This document shows, one piece after another, positions 33,681 through 45,969 of a DNA stretch of 64,000 bases. The position numbers and the translations under genes are program-made. Position 1 is the first letter of the stretch, and each line of letters opens with the position of its first letter. Where the stretch lies: positions 7,686,971 through 7,750,970 of the forward strand of contig NC_081333.1 of NCBI RefSeq assembly GCF_022539665.2, read 5' to 3'. Under the pieces are notes generated by a model, which searched no databases, had not been told where the DNA came from, and saw nothing but the letters and a program-made list of their open reading frames with translations. This DNA comes from Daphnia carinata. Its lineage: Eukaryota > Arthropoda > Branchiopoda > Diplostraca > Daphniidae.

Positions 33681-35707
33681 AACAAAAAAATTTTTCCTGA
33701 AACGAAACCACCAAACCAAATGATTGTGTGCGTTTTTTTTTTTCTTGTTAATAATAGCGGACGACACAGGTGACTCGGCGTGGAAAGAACAAGAAAAAAA
33801 AAAGTCAGGGTAGCGGTGATACTAGTGCGCTACTTTTCACGTCAAAACAACACAACACTCGTCGAGAAATGAAAGAAAAATACATGAAATATAAACGAGC
33901 TCTAATTGGGGTCTCTCTCAGTTATTTTAGTCATATTGAAAAGTAGCGTGACTCGTGAACGTGTACGCACACCTCTTCGTCCCTAACGCGTAAAGCGATG
34001 GGGATGGAAAAATGAGACCAGTTTTGAGAGAAACGGACAGCAAGACACATCAACATGCGTTGACCGAGTGTGTGGAAATACACCTGGAACAAAAAAAAAA
34101 CGGTGCGAAACTGACCAAAACAATCCTTCAACTTGTTGCGTTTCTCATGTTTACATTTTTAAAAAGAATTTTTTTTTTTGTTAATTCGTGGGCAGCAAAA
34201 AAAAAAAGGGACTTGGAAGTTGTCAATCACACGTGTTGTTGGAGGGGGGTCGCTGAGGTGGGAGTGATGTCAGCAGGTGCGCCTGCACTTTGTATGACAG
34301 ACGAGAGAAAACTTAGATAGGCATTGGATTTTTAACTCGGATGATCAACCCCCCAGAAATGCCATTGCGCTTTCACTGCAAATATTATCTTTTTTTTAAA
34401 AGAATTCATTATGCATTATTCATTTAAAAATAGAAGAAAAAAAAAAGGCGTGCGCAGCAGCTAGCCATAAGCACTTGCATTTTTTATTTTTATTGCCAAT
34501 GAAATAAAAATTGGAAAGAAAACAAAATTGTTGACTTGTTCATCGTGTTTGAGTTAGATGACAATCACAACGATTTTCAGATATCCCTTATGTCGTGTTA
34601 GGGAAGACGCTGGTTGGGGGTGGCAAGAAAATAGAGACATTCGAAAGAGAAAGAAAAATACTTTGGACGTCGTACGGCCAGAGTTAGCTCGACATTTATA
34701 TGTAGATTGAAATCTTTGGGTTGTTGTTGTTCGATAAAAAAAAAAAAAGAAAAAATTTGATGAGCCTCTTTGTGGTTCTTTGAGCTTTGGCTCCATTCAT
34801 GGCAGGTACAATATCAGGACCATAACTTCCTCCCTCTCAAACATCATTGTGTTGTCAAAAGGACGATCCCCTGGACAGCTCGCAAACATGCAACCGGCCC
34901 TAGCTGCCGTATAATCCCTTTCTTCTATTGTCGGGAGATAAGTCTCTTAAATTTCTCCATTCGTGGCGTCTATCTTTATCATTTTTTATCCTTTTACCTT
35001 TTTCGTACAAAACGCGGAAGAGCAGCCAAATAAAACCGAGCAATAGCAAACGCGTACGCACACACACACACACACACACACCAGCAGGTGTGTAGTAGTA
35101 TTGGGGTATCTGCGTGTATAATCGCGCATAAGCAAGTCGTCCATAATGCCGGGAAAAACGGGCGTTTGAACGGTCGAATTGGCCCGTTCCAAAATCAAAA
35201 AAAAAAATTGAACTATTGGGAACACGTCGAATTATTCATCAGCCATCCTTACGTGGCCCAACCTTGCGCCAATCGTAATTCTTTTTCGCCGTGTGAAGGT
35301 AAAAATGAACAAACGGAAAAAAAAAAATGCAGATTATCCATAAGTCATCCGACATGTTTTGTTTTTCACGATTAAAAAATGCTCTCGCGCGAGCTGCTCG
35401 CACCCGACTCGACGGGGGTTTCCGTGCCAACCAACGCCATCTATCACTCCCGTGTTGGTCGTCGGGGTCGATGGGGAAGGAAATGAGCAATCAGTTATGC
35501 GCAGCGAAGAATAAAAAAAAAATATATATAAAAAGAAATAAAATCGACAGTACGATTTGTTTTGTTCCACAACCCACCACCAATGCAGCCGGCGTCCTGG
35601 GCTACCTGTCAGGATTTATAATACGTGTTTGTAAAATATCGATTCCATCAGACGCACAACGATGAAGTCACACACACACAGCTTGTTTTTCTTCTCCTTT
35701 ATTATCT

Positions 35708-35709
<2 letters not shown>

Positions 35710-35747
<38 letters not shown>
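35710..35747. repeat. Poly-T run of 38
   Basis: Uninterrupted T tract, among the longest homopolymers in the window. Confidence 0.9.
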
Positions 35748-35750
<3 letters not shown>

Positions 35751-38165
35751 GCCCATGCGTTTAGACCAACAAAGAATATCTGTTGCATAAACGTCTGCGG
35801 AACATTCTGGCAAATGGCAAAGCAATGGGTTTTCGACTCGTCTTCCTATTTTGTCCAGTTTTTGATGGATGGCGTCTTGCCTGTTACACACACGCTCTTT
35901 TTCATCAATTGAAACAAACAACCCCTCACGCCTCGACTACCTATTGAAAAATAATCGACTCTTTTATATGTTGATTCAACGGGAGTTCTTTTTTTTTTGT
36001 TTTGTTTTTTTCAGAAAAAGTAAATAAACTCACGCTGCGCCGACAAACTGCCGATCGTCGTAGTCAGATTTCGTCTGTTTCTTATTCGCCCCCCTATTGA
36101 GATTTTTCGGCTAACTACTAGACGTACGATGTTCGATATCAATCGATTCAATTTTTTTATACTTCATTTTTTTTATTTTCAAATTAAAAACGATCAAATT
36201 TAAATCTCCCTATTTTAGGCTCTCATAAAAACAAACTCAGATGTTGGAATCGTTTAACCCACTCGAAAAAAAAAAAAAGACTACAAAAAAATCGATCGGA
36301 ATGTAGCGACCGGCTACGAAATTCACGTACGCGCACAAGGAGACGAGCTTGTTGAAGAGAAAAAAAAAAACAAAATAAAAACAAGTCCCCATTTATTTGG
36401 AAGCGCATACTTTCTAAGGGCGTTCGTGTGCTGCCCACAAGTCCCCAATCTTCATCTACCTGCTATTTTCCTATACACTCAATTATTGCCCCCCTTTCCC
36501 CATTCTTCCTCGCACATCTTATTATTTATTCGTCAGGAAAGGAGGGGAATTCTATTTCTGTGGTCTCGACAAAGAAAAAGGAAAAAGTTCTTTTCATTCG
36601 TGGGCTCGATCCGATTTTTCTTGTTTTATTTTTTTACCTCCTTTAACGTGCACATAACAAACACGAGCGCGACGTCTTTTGGCTCTTTTGAATGTTATCA
36701 TTTCCCACCCGTTTGGGGAGGAGGGGAAGCACGGACAGAGGAGGAGAAGAATTTTATTTTTTACGACATCCCAACCACACCGGGAACTCGCGTCTGACTT
36801 CTTTTCGTCCCGATTTTTATTTCTGAACTTTTTTTTTTTTTTCTTCTTTTTTACGATCCGCATTTCCAGCAGCGTGAATGCTAATAAAAAATCGTTCCGT
36901 CTCCCCGGCAAGAAAAAGGCCATCGTCTCTCTGGCAAGAGTCTGTTCGATTCTTTGGCTGGCGTTTGAATGCGCTCTTTTGGCCGCCCTCCCCCGCTGAT
37001 ATATGCGCGCGTCTCGTGCACTCCCCGCTAATTAAGGAGATGGGGGGCACAGCTTCATCGATCCCCGTGATGATAAGCGATCGCCTCTCTCCTAATAAAG
37101 CATAACAATTCAATAACTGACAAAACTTGAAATCAATCAACTCTTATGTTGCAATGGAAAAGTTGGCCCGTGAATTTGTCCCGATATACATTCTATAAAA
37201 CAATTGATTTGAATTCACATCGAAAATGAAAAGCGGCGCATCGCTGATGACTCTATTCTGGTGCGGTAAATGACTTCAAATTTTATGACCTTTTATGGAG
37301 CGCGCATGTGTAATGGAATAACAGATTCGCTTGATTTATTGTTAGCCCGCATGATGAACGCACATTGCGTAAGCATTTCAACCATAAAACATACGCAGTC
37401 GTATAAAATTAAAACATTGGCAAAAGGCGTTGATTGCCTAGCGCATCTTAATGGAGGTGTTGACCTCTCTCCCCCTTTTCTTTTCTTTTTTCTTGGACGA
37501 TGATTTGTAAGCTAAACATATCCTGCCTCATTGTCGTGATGTATGGTGGCGAACGTTGGCCGTTTTTCAAAAGCAAAAAAGCAAAAAGAATCGAGTGCAA
37601 GACGGGCCACTAAAATGATGGCCTGTTGCAATCGACCACTTCCAAATTTGTAATGTCCAACAAACTTTTTAAACAAACGGAGCTGATAAAATACACACAC
37701 GAGAGACAGATCCATTCGAATAATGTTACGTAAGCGAAGAAAGGAAAATAAAAATGGCCAACGGGGGCCGATCGGAAAAGAGTTAATTTTTGTGTTTTGC
37801 TGCTTGTTTGGAGTTTCGCTGTGAAACGGAGCTATTCGTATGCTAATGGCGTGAGGCCGGAGTTTTTTTTTGTTTTGTTTTGTTTTTTTACAACAGCTCC
37901 CGAGAAACGGCGTGAGCCACACGGCACGCAAACAGCCGCCGCTGTACGTCACACATTTTTGTTTTTTTTTGTTTTTTAGATCCGTAGTTGCAACTGCGGC
38001 AGCGCCATAGAATCGACTTCATCACCATCATTCACAACGGAAATGCCAGCATACAAACACATGAACAAAAAAAAAAAAAAATATATAAAGGCCAGTAGGA
38101 GTACCGACTAAAAACAGCTGGACACTTTTTTCGATTACAACACTCGCACACGAAAATAAATAAAC

Positions 38166-38197
<32 letters not shown>

Positions 38198-39125
38198 TAC
38201 ATATAGTATAATAATAAAATTCAAGACAAATTGCAGCGCGGTCCGCTGAGAGAACGGGCCCAAACGGAATACAATTTAGAAACGAATTCAAATAAATTAT
38301 CGGCCAGCCAGGCAGCGAAGATCTTCATCGCCAAACGTAAAAAAAGAAAAAAGCAATGGACTTTTCATCATCCCATCGCCTAAATTCATATTTATTTTAT
38401 ATTCCTTACTATTACAACAATAGCGTCGGTTAAGCCAAAAAAACAAAAATCGGAATGTCTCGCAGCTCTTTTTTTTTTTGTTTTTCCTTTGCCCCATCTA
38501 AATGCATATCATTCTGAGCTTTGAAAAAAAAAAAAACACAGCTGGCCTCGGACATGTGTCCAGACAATTATACAACAGCCACGGCAATAACTAGGCTTAC
38601 TTTATACACACACACACACACACACAATGTGTGTAAAAAAATCGTATCTATTCAGTTTGGGATGAGCAACGAGACAAACAGTTATGGCCCTACGACACGA
38701 AGTTGGGCCAAAAAACGACAAGACGATTTTCAATGTTGATGAAACATTTCACGCGATCACGGCGCGCAATGGCTGGAATGTTAGGAACCATCCCCGGCAC
38801 ACCAGAAAAAAGAAGTGAACCATTATGCATTTAACGCCGGTTTGATGATGAGGCACGCGTGCGTGCGCTGGGAGGTTACCGCTAAGGACGGGAACATTTT
38901 CTCGCAATTCTTTTATTTAAAACAAAAAAAAAATCGTTTGTTTTTTTTTCTTCTTCGGTGATCGGACAAACAACTAAACAACAACAGGTGGTTGATTTAT
39001 TTCATCCGACTGTAGTTCTTCATCATTCTCTCTCCTTTGGCACGGACAGGTTATTGTTCTTCTGAAAACAAAACGACGGACCAGGCGACCGAACGAAAAG
39101 ATGACGCCAAAACAACAACAGCAGC

Positions 39126-39126
<1 letters not shown>

Positions 39127-39172
<46 letters not shown>

Positions 39173-39174
39173 AT

Positions 39175-39206
<32 letters not shown>
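39127..39206. repeat. Poly-A of 44 followed by (TA)n
   Basis: The longest homopolymer seen, joined to a TA dinucleotide repeat by TTATAGA. Likely a polymerase-slippage hotspot. Confidence 0.92.
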
Positions 39207-39209
<3 letters not shown>

Positions 39210-42200
39210 TAGATGTAGATCACGTTTATGTTTCACGCCCGGTTAAAATGGGGATGAACGAACTCTCTTCCTTCACATACATTTTTTTGCTGTGTGTCTT
39301 AAATAATCATTTCGTGAATAGGAACACACACACACACACACACAAACAAAAACGAATTGTAGTAGGTAGAGTTTTTTTTTGTTTTTTTTTTTGTTTTATT
39401 ATTATTTGCATATTCGGATGCATCATCTATTATTCTTGGGTATAGATGGAATGCCGTGATTCAGATTCGAGATTCCCCCCGCTTTGTGTGAGTGGGTGTG
39501 TGGGTGTCGGCGCTCTCTTTTATTTTCGAACGGAACACGATAAAAAACAAAAGAGTATAGAAATGTTTGATTGCAACAAAAAAAAAAAAAAAAGAAATCT
39601 TTTTTTTTTCGGTTGTTGCATAAAAAAACTTTTTAGTTTTTTGCGTCCACTTTTAGTTACATATTTCAAACATAACTTTTTTTTTTTTTTTGTCTCTGCC
39701 AAAAAACTTTGATTTTTGTTCGGGTATTTTTAAAACTCAAACGCTTTGAGGCATTTAAAAAAATGTTCTGCCAAAACGATGGCGACAAGATCTCTATTGG
39801 ATTTGCATGCGTAACATTGGAAAGAGAAAAGTTCATTTTGTTTTTTCCTACATTTTAAAAAGCCGATCGAGTCTTTAGAATAAAAAAAAAAAAAGGGACA
39901 AAAATTTGCGTCACGAACTTTTCGGGAACACATCCGCGTTCATCCATAGTTACTTCCACTACCACACACTTACAATCTTTCCTCAAGCCGTGGATAGTGA
40001 AAGAAAAAAAAAAAGAAGAAGAAGAAGAAGAAAACGATGAAAAATTCCAGTACGGCTCACACACGTTGCGCTTTTATTTTGCGGTCGATTGCGGCTCTCC
40101 CGGTCGCTCACGATGTGTTGGTATTTCTCCCGAAAAGAAAAAAAAAAATATTCTTTTGATTTCTTTTTCCTTGTGCATTGGACATATAAGGCACCGACTG
40201 ACTGCCGTGAAATGATAGAAGAAAAAAAAAAAAAAAAAAAAAAGAATGGAGGGAGAATCAACACAGCGGAAAATATGGAAAACCAGGCCGATGTGGGCGG
40301 GCGAGAAAAATGGAAACATATGGAAACGCTCAATTAGCTGCTCAACTCGGCGTAATATTTTGATATTGAAAAATAAAAAAAATGTGTGTGACATTGAAAA
40401 TGTAATTTGTTTGAAATATTTAAAATTCTGTAAATATTTTTTCTTTTTCTTTTTCGCTGGGGGTGGGGGGATAGGTAATTCATTTAAAATCGATTCATCA
40501 GAGCGGTTGATTATGAAAAGAAAAGAGCCGATGAATCACGAAAAGGCAGGCATTTACTCTGCCCCTCTCGTTCTCCCTTTCTTTTTTATTGCAATAATTC
40601 AGTGCGAGACACACACACACACACACACACAAAAAAAAAAACAAGGTTTCTGCAAGAAGAAAAAAGACGGTCGGTAAAATATCACGTGAGCAGGTCAAAA
40701 CACCCATTGAACGAACGTTGGCTGGCAAACTGACGTCACATAAAAAAAAAAAAAACGAGACAAACCCTCGAAAAAAAAAAATGGGATTCTCTTTACAAAA
40801 AAAAAAAAAAAAAGACAATCTATAGCCACACGACGCTGCTAAACGAACTTCGGAACAATTGGCCGTACATGAAGTGTCGGTCACATCCGCACAGGTTTCC
40901 AGCCCCCCCCCCCTCCCGTCTTTCTTTTCTCTCTCAAAAGTTATAAGTTATTGCATCTGTCCAAGTGACCTCTTCCGGTGTGGCCAATTTAGAGGCGTTC
41001 CGATTTTTTTTTGGATGGAACTCGAATCCACACGACGAAGACAAGGCGGGAGGTAAGAATGGGAACCATAAAAAAAGAAAAGAAACAAACAAAAAAAAAA
41101 CAAAAAAAAAAAAACGAGAGAAGAGCCGCCCTTTGTGACGAAATATGGGAACGTTGGAATCGGATTCGCTTCGCGGTCATTCAATTAAGGGCTCGAAACA
41201 GAGTAATCAGCGCACTTTCTTTTTATTCAACTCAAGAACCAAACCAAAATAATAAATAAAAAATCAGCTCACTTTCTGCTGTGGGAAACATTTTCTTCAA
41301 TCATAATTGAGAACAACATTTTTTTTTTTTTTTTTTGTATTTTGCTTTCCTGGTTGCGTAAACTATTGTCGAATCGGATAAGGCAATTTCACGGCAAGGT
41401 CACTTTGAAAATTGGATTTCATCATAACGTTCAAACCGGACCAATTTGAAAAGGAAAAAAAAACTGACGGACAAGGTCAAGACATTCATCAACTAGTGTA
41501 AACAAACCATCTCGTGTCCCACACTAACACAACAACCCAAAAGTGGAGCAGAAAAATTAGAAAAACGACGTCATTGATTGGCCCACTGTCCGCGTTTCAA
41601 ATGAGAAAAACCTACTAGCACGTCATCACGGATCGTGGTGACGTGACCCGTCTGACTGTCTGAATTATATCCACCTGTCACCACGCACTAACACACACAC
41701 ACACACACACCGTGGCATAAACTCGATTCCCCCCTCCATTTGTTTCTTTTTCTCTTCCTCCCAACAACTGATCGACTGCTGTGCGTAGCGTGCGTTCACT
41801 CGTCGTGAGTAGTAAAACACACATCATCACACGTACAGACGCACAAAGTTTTGTTTTCGTGAGTTCAAATTTTGTAGGCAACTGCCAAGCCACACATTTC
41901 GTTACGTAAATAAACGAATCGCCCCACTCACAACATCAGTATCTTTTTTTATTTTTTTAAACTCCCGCACAAACGTTTTGCCGCTCGGATTGCGCCATCG
42001 CGGGGGTTTTTGTTTGTCACTGTGTGTGTGTGTGTGTGTGTGTGTGTACCTGTGTGCGTTTGTATCAAATAGGCAAATGACTCCCCGCTGAGAGTTGATT
42101 CTTTGCCCCCTCCGTTTCATTTCATTTTACACGCTTGGCTTTTTTTTTCCAAACAGAAAAGAAAAAAAAAACGTTGTGTATACACACGTCTGTATGCGAT

Positions 42201-42427
42201 GCCGACCAAAAGAGAGAGAGAAACGAGAACTGTTTTTTTTTTTTTTCCTTACCTCCTCATCTGCATATATTTATGATTAAACTGACCAAGTCGATGACAG
42301 ATGATGTCTTATCGTAAAAAGACAAGAAATGATAATAACATGCGTTCAGACAGACAGTCAGAGAAAAAGAAAAGCAAACCCCCCCCCCTCTCCTGAAAAA
42401 AAAAACAAAACAAAAAAAAACTGTGAG

Positions 42428-42461
<34 letters not shown>

Positions 42462-42552
42462 GGGGCTGCTATAATGGTGGATGGATGCGTAGTAGATGCT
42501 ATTATATGCTCCCGCTGTTGCGCTGGCTGCTGCCGCTTTTTCGTAGCGTGCA

Positions 42553-42671
42553 ACCAATCAGAAGAAAAGATGGCGGCTCCTTATAAACAACAACAAAAAA
42601 ATCAAAACACACACACGGAAGAAGAAGAAGAAAAAAAAAATGGCTTCTCCTTGACGAAGACCGTTGACTGA
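42553..42671 (+). promoter_or_regulatory. CCAAT box and TISU/YY1-like start element with a 33-codon frame
   Basis: CCAATCAG (42553) is followed 9 bases later by AAAGATGGCGGC, which matches the TISU/YY1 element (SAASATGGCGGC) except at the first base. Its ATG at 42570 opens a 33-codon frame (MAAPYKQQQKNQNTHT, an acidic run of five Glu, GFSLTKTVD) ending at 42671. In mammals such elements drive very short 5' UTR transcripts. Function in this organism is inference; the frame has no recognisable family and is partly simple repeat. Confidence 0.25.
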
Positions 42672-43589
42672 CAGTCGTACAACACGCAAGCGATTATTCT
42701 CACAAACACAAGAAGTAATGTATTTAATCTCGTGCGTATTGGTGGTCGAGCCGATCACCGTCGATCGGCCGAAATCAAACAACGCGCGGAATTCAAAATA
42801 AGATTTTTCAAATCAAACAGATGAAAATAAAATCAAATAAAAATCATTTTTCAGTGGCTTTTATCTAAAAAAACGAAAAAGAAAGAAAATGTTTGGTCGC
42901 CATCGTTTGCTACACCCCCCCCCCCCCCCCTCCCTTCGTTTCACTTCACACGGTTGGGGCGCGGACACAGGATGTCGCGCGAGACTCGGAACGAGGAAAA
43001 TAGAAGCAACACGGCCAAATAATCGTACTATAAAAAAAAAACGGGGGGGGGGGGGGGGAGAAGACAAAAAAAGAAAAGAAAGAAAATAGCCACAACACAA
43101 GTCGGGGGGAAAGACGACGTGATTTTTATTAATTTTTTTTTTCTCTCTCGTTTAATAAATAAAATTTAAAAAAAAGACTCGGCATCAGTACACAGGTGTG
43201 TAAGGAAGAGAGGAAAGAAGAAAATAACCTCCTGCCGTGCGGCAACAGCAACTGGTTACACATTCTCTTCTATACTCTTTTCAACTTTAGATAATAACCT
43301 CCTCCCCTTCTTCGTTTCATTCCATTAGAAAAAAAAAAAAAAAAAAAATTTTTTATAAAGCTAATAACTTTTTGTAAAGAACCCCCCCCCCCCTCCACTC
43401 TTTTTATTTTCGTTGTTGTTGTTGTTGCTGACGGTAAAAAGGGGGAAAAAAGAAAAGTTCTTGTGTGTGAGATGCAAAGTAGGAGCTTCTCAACTTCCTT
43501 ATAGAGTCCAACGAAATGAGCTTGATCGGAAGCTCTTTTAATGAAGTAGCCACAAAAAGAAAATATCATATAAATAATTTTATTTAAGG

Positions 43590-43621
<32 letters not shown>

Positions 43622-45146
43622 AGATGGAAAACTTGGTGTGTAACAAAACGTTCGGATTCTTTCGCATATTCTAAATATCATAACAATCAACGTTTCGGCG
43701 CCGTCAATTTCAAATTTTTTTTTTTTTTTTTTTTTATCACTCTCAAGAAGGTGTTCCAGAACAAGCCGACGCTATTCAAATACCTCCATCGTACACGGAC
43801 TTTCTCTCGATACAAAATAAAAATAGGCCTTCCAATTGTTGTTTTTATCAAAACATGGGCGCGTTATGTCGGTGTGTGTTTTGGTTCATCAAAAGAAAAA
43901 CGTTTGTAGTGTCAAAAAAAAAAAAAAAAAAAAAAAAAAGCCAGGGAGTACTGATTTCTCGTGTAGATAAAATTTGATTAAGTATAAATAGAGTTCATTA
44001 AGTCAAACTCCCGCAGAGAAAGGGAAAAAAAAAATCCTTTTTTTTTTTCTTTCCAGTTTCTATCTAATGTCAGAGGCTTTTGAAATACTGTGTATGTATT
44101 TATACTTTAAAATTCAAAAAAAAAAAAATGTATTCTTTCTTTTAGGGAGATGAGATTCCAGCTCTTGTGTTCGACTTTGGAAAGAAAAGAAAATGTTTGA
44201 TAACGAGCGGAGCTGACGAAAACTAGGGACCCCATTTCCCTCCCCCATTTTCAATGGGATCCTATTGTCCTGTGGTCTCCTTTTTTTTTTTTTTTTTTTT
44301 TCCTTCTTCTCCCGACTTGCCTTTTTCTTATTCGCTCTCGTTCACGTTATTTTGCCCGCATCACCGTCCCCAAAGTTATCTTACAAAACCAAGAATGGCA
44401 TGTAACTATTACAACAACAAAACAATGCAAAGAGAAGGGAGCAACGATCGATACAATTTCTATCCGCACGGTCCGTGTTTTTCCCGCTACAAATCCGCGT
44501 TTTGAATGAATTACGAAATCGCTGAAACACGGCCATTTTCAGAGGGACACTAGAAGCGTTTTTTTTTTCGCTCACTCAGAGAAGTTCGTAATTGTTATTC
44601 GGTAATGGCAGTAGTAGAAGTAGCAGTTATTCGGTTTTAAGTGGCCGATTAAAAACCAAAAGGGAGTGAACGGAGGGGGGAGTGAGGAAAGGGGCGCATG
44701 AGGAGCCCCGTTCATGATTGCCGGACATAAAAACCCAATTAACAATCAAAACTATGAAGGAGGAAGAAAAGAAGAAAAACATTTAGACAACCCCACAGTC
44801 TATCGACACGCAGACACGGAGAGATACAACAGAATTTTACCTCAATTGGATTCGAATTGCATCGAAAGAAAAAAAAAAAAAAAGAAAAAGAAAATAAAAT
44901 GGGCAGAACCCCCGAAAACGGTCAGCAGGCGAGAAGCTAATTCATAAAAACGTATGAAAGACGAGCTTGGGCGAGAGAAGAATATTGGTAGAGGGGGAGA
45001 GAAAAAGCGAAAAAACAAAAACAAAAAACAAGTGTGTGTAACAAAAACAAACGGAGAGGAAAAACTCCATCACGCGGCTCAAGTCATTATCTTGTCCCTA
45101 AACTTGGCTAATTGCTCTGGCCAGCTGTAATTATATATTCCTATAT

Positions 45147-45177
<31 letters not shown>

Positions 45178-45930
45178 TTTGAAAAAAAAAAAGAACTTGT
45201 TTTAAAATATAAAAAAAAAAAAAAAAACTTGCAACAACAACGGACGCTTTTTAATACGTAGGCAGTGTACATCGAGATACGTCTACTGTGAGTGGAACCT
45301 ATCCCCCCCCCCCCCCCCCCCAAAAAAAAAAAAAATTTGTTATTTCATACGAAAGGGAAACGAAAAAAAAAAAAAAAAAAAACTTTATTTAATCATTTTT
45401 CGTTCAAGTTTTTGTTGTGTTGCACGCGCCCAGAAGAGAGATAGATAACTGGTCTCGTAGATTAGTTATTGGGCAGTTCCTGCCAAACACGAAATGTTAT
45501 TTTCCAGCAAAACTGGCTCAAGATGGACAGACAACGTAGACAGCCAACCTTTATAATAATAATCATAGCAACCCCAACAACGAACGAAAGAAAGAAAGAA
45601 AAAATGTTTCGTTCCATCTTCTCCAGGTTCAACTGAAATTAATAGAATAAAACGAATGTCGTCTTTTTGGCTCGACTCATTTTTTTTTTTTTTTTTTTTT
45701 GCCCGTCTTCGCCCGTCATGACCGAGTGGTTCCGATTCCTCCCCTTTTTTTTCTCCTTCCTCACAGATTTGTTTTTTTTCTTTTCTTCTTATATAACACG
45801 ACACACCCAAGGAATTTAATTGGTGGGACGGCATGAGACAAAAAGATTTCAAAAGAAAAAAAAAATGCAATCAAGATGATTAGCTAACCGGTTAGACGAA
45901 ATAAAAGTTCATTCACTTGTGGTTTGAACC

Positions 45931-45969
<39 letters not shown>

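Larger units (their letters stand above)
33681..42552. other. Upstream or intergenic DNA, no gene recognised
   Basis: Repeat-rich. Notable: AC repeat 35060-35082, poly-T 38 at 35710-35747, poly-A 44 plus TA repeat at 39127-39206, a CRE at 40731-40738, AC repeats at 41692-41711 and 42019-42047, and poly-T 29 at 42430-42458. Frames of 70-145 codons exist but are no more than expected by chance for this length. Confidence 0.6.

Noticed and set aside
36817-37140. 107-codon minus and 75-codon plus overlapping frames
   Set aside because: Both strands open in a GC-richer patch; no splice or start evidence favours either.
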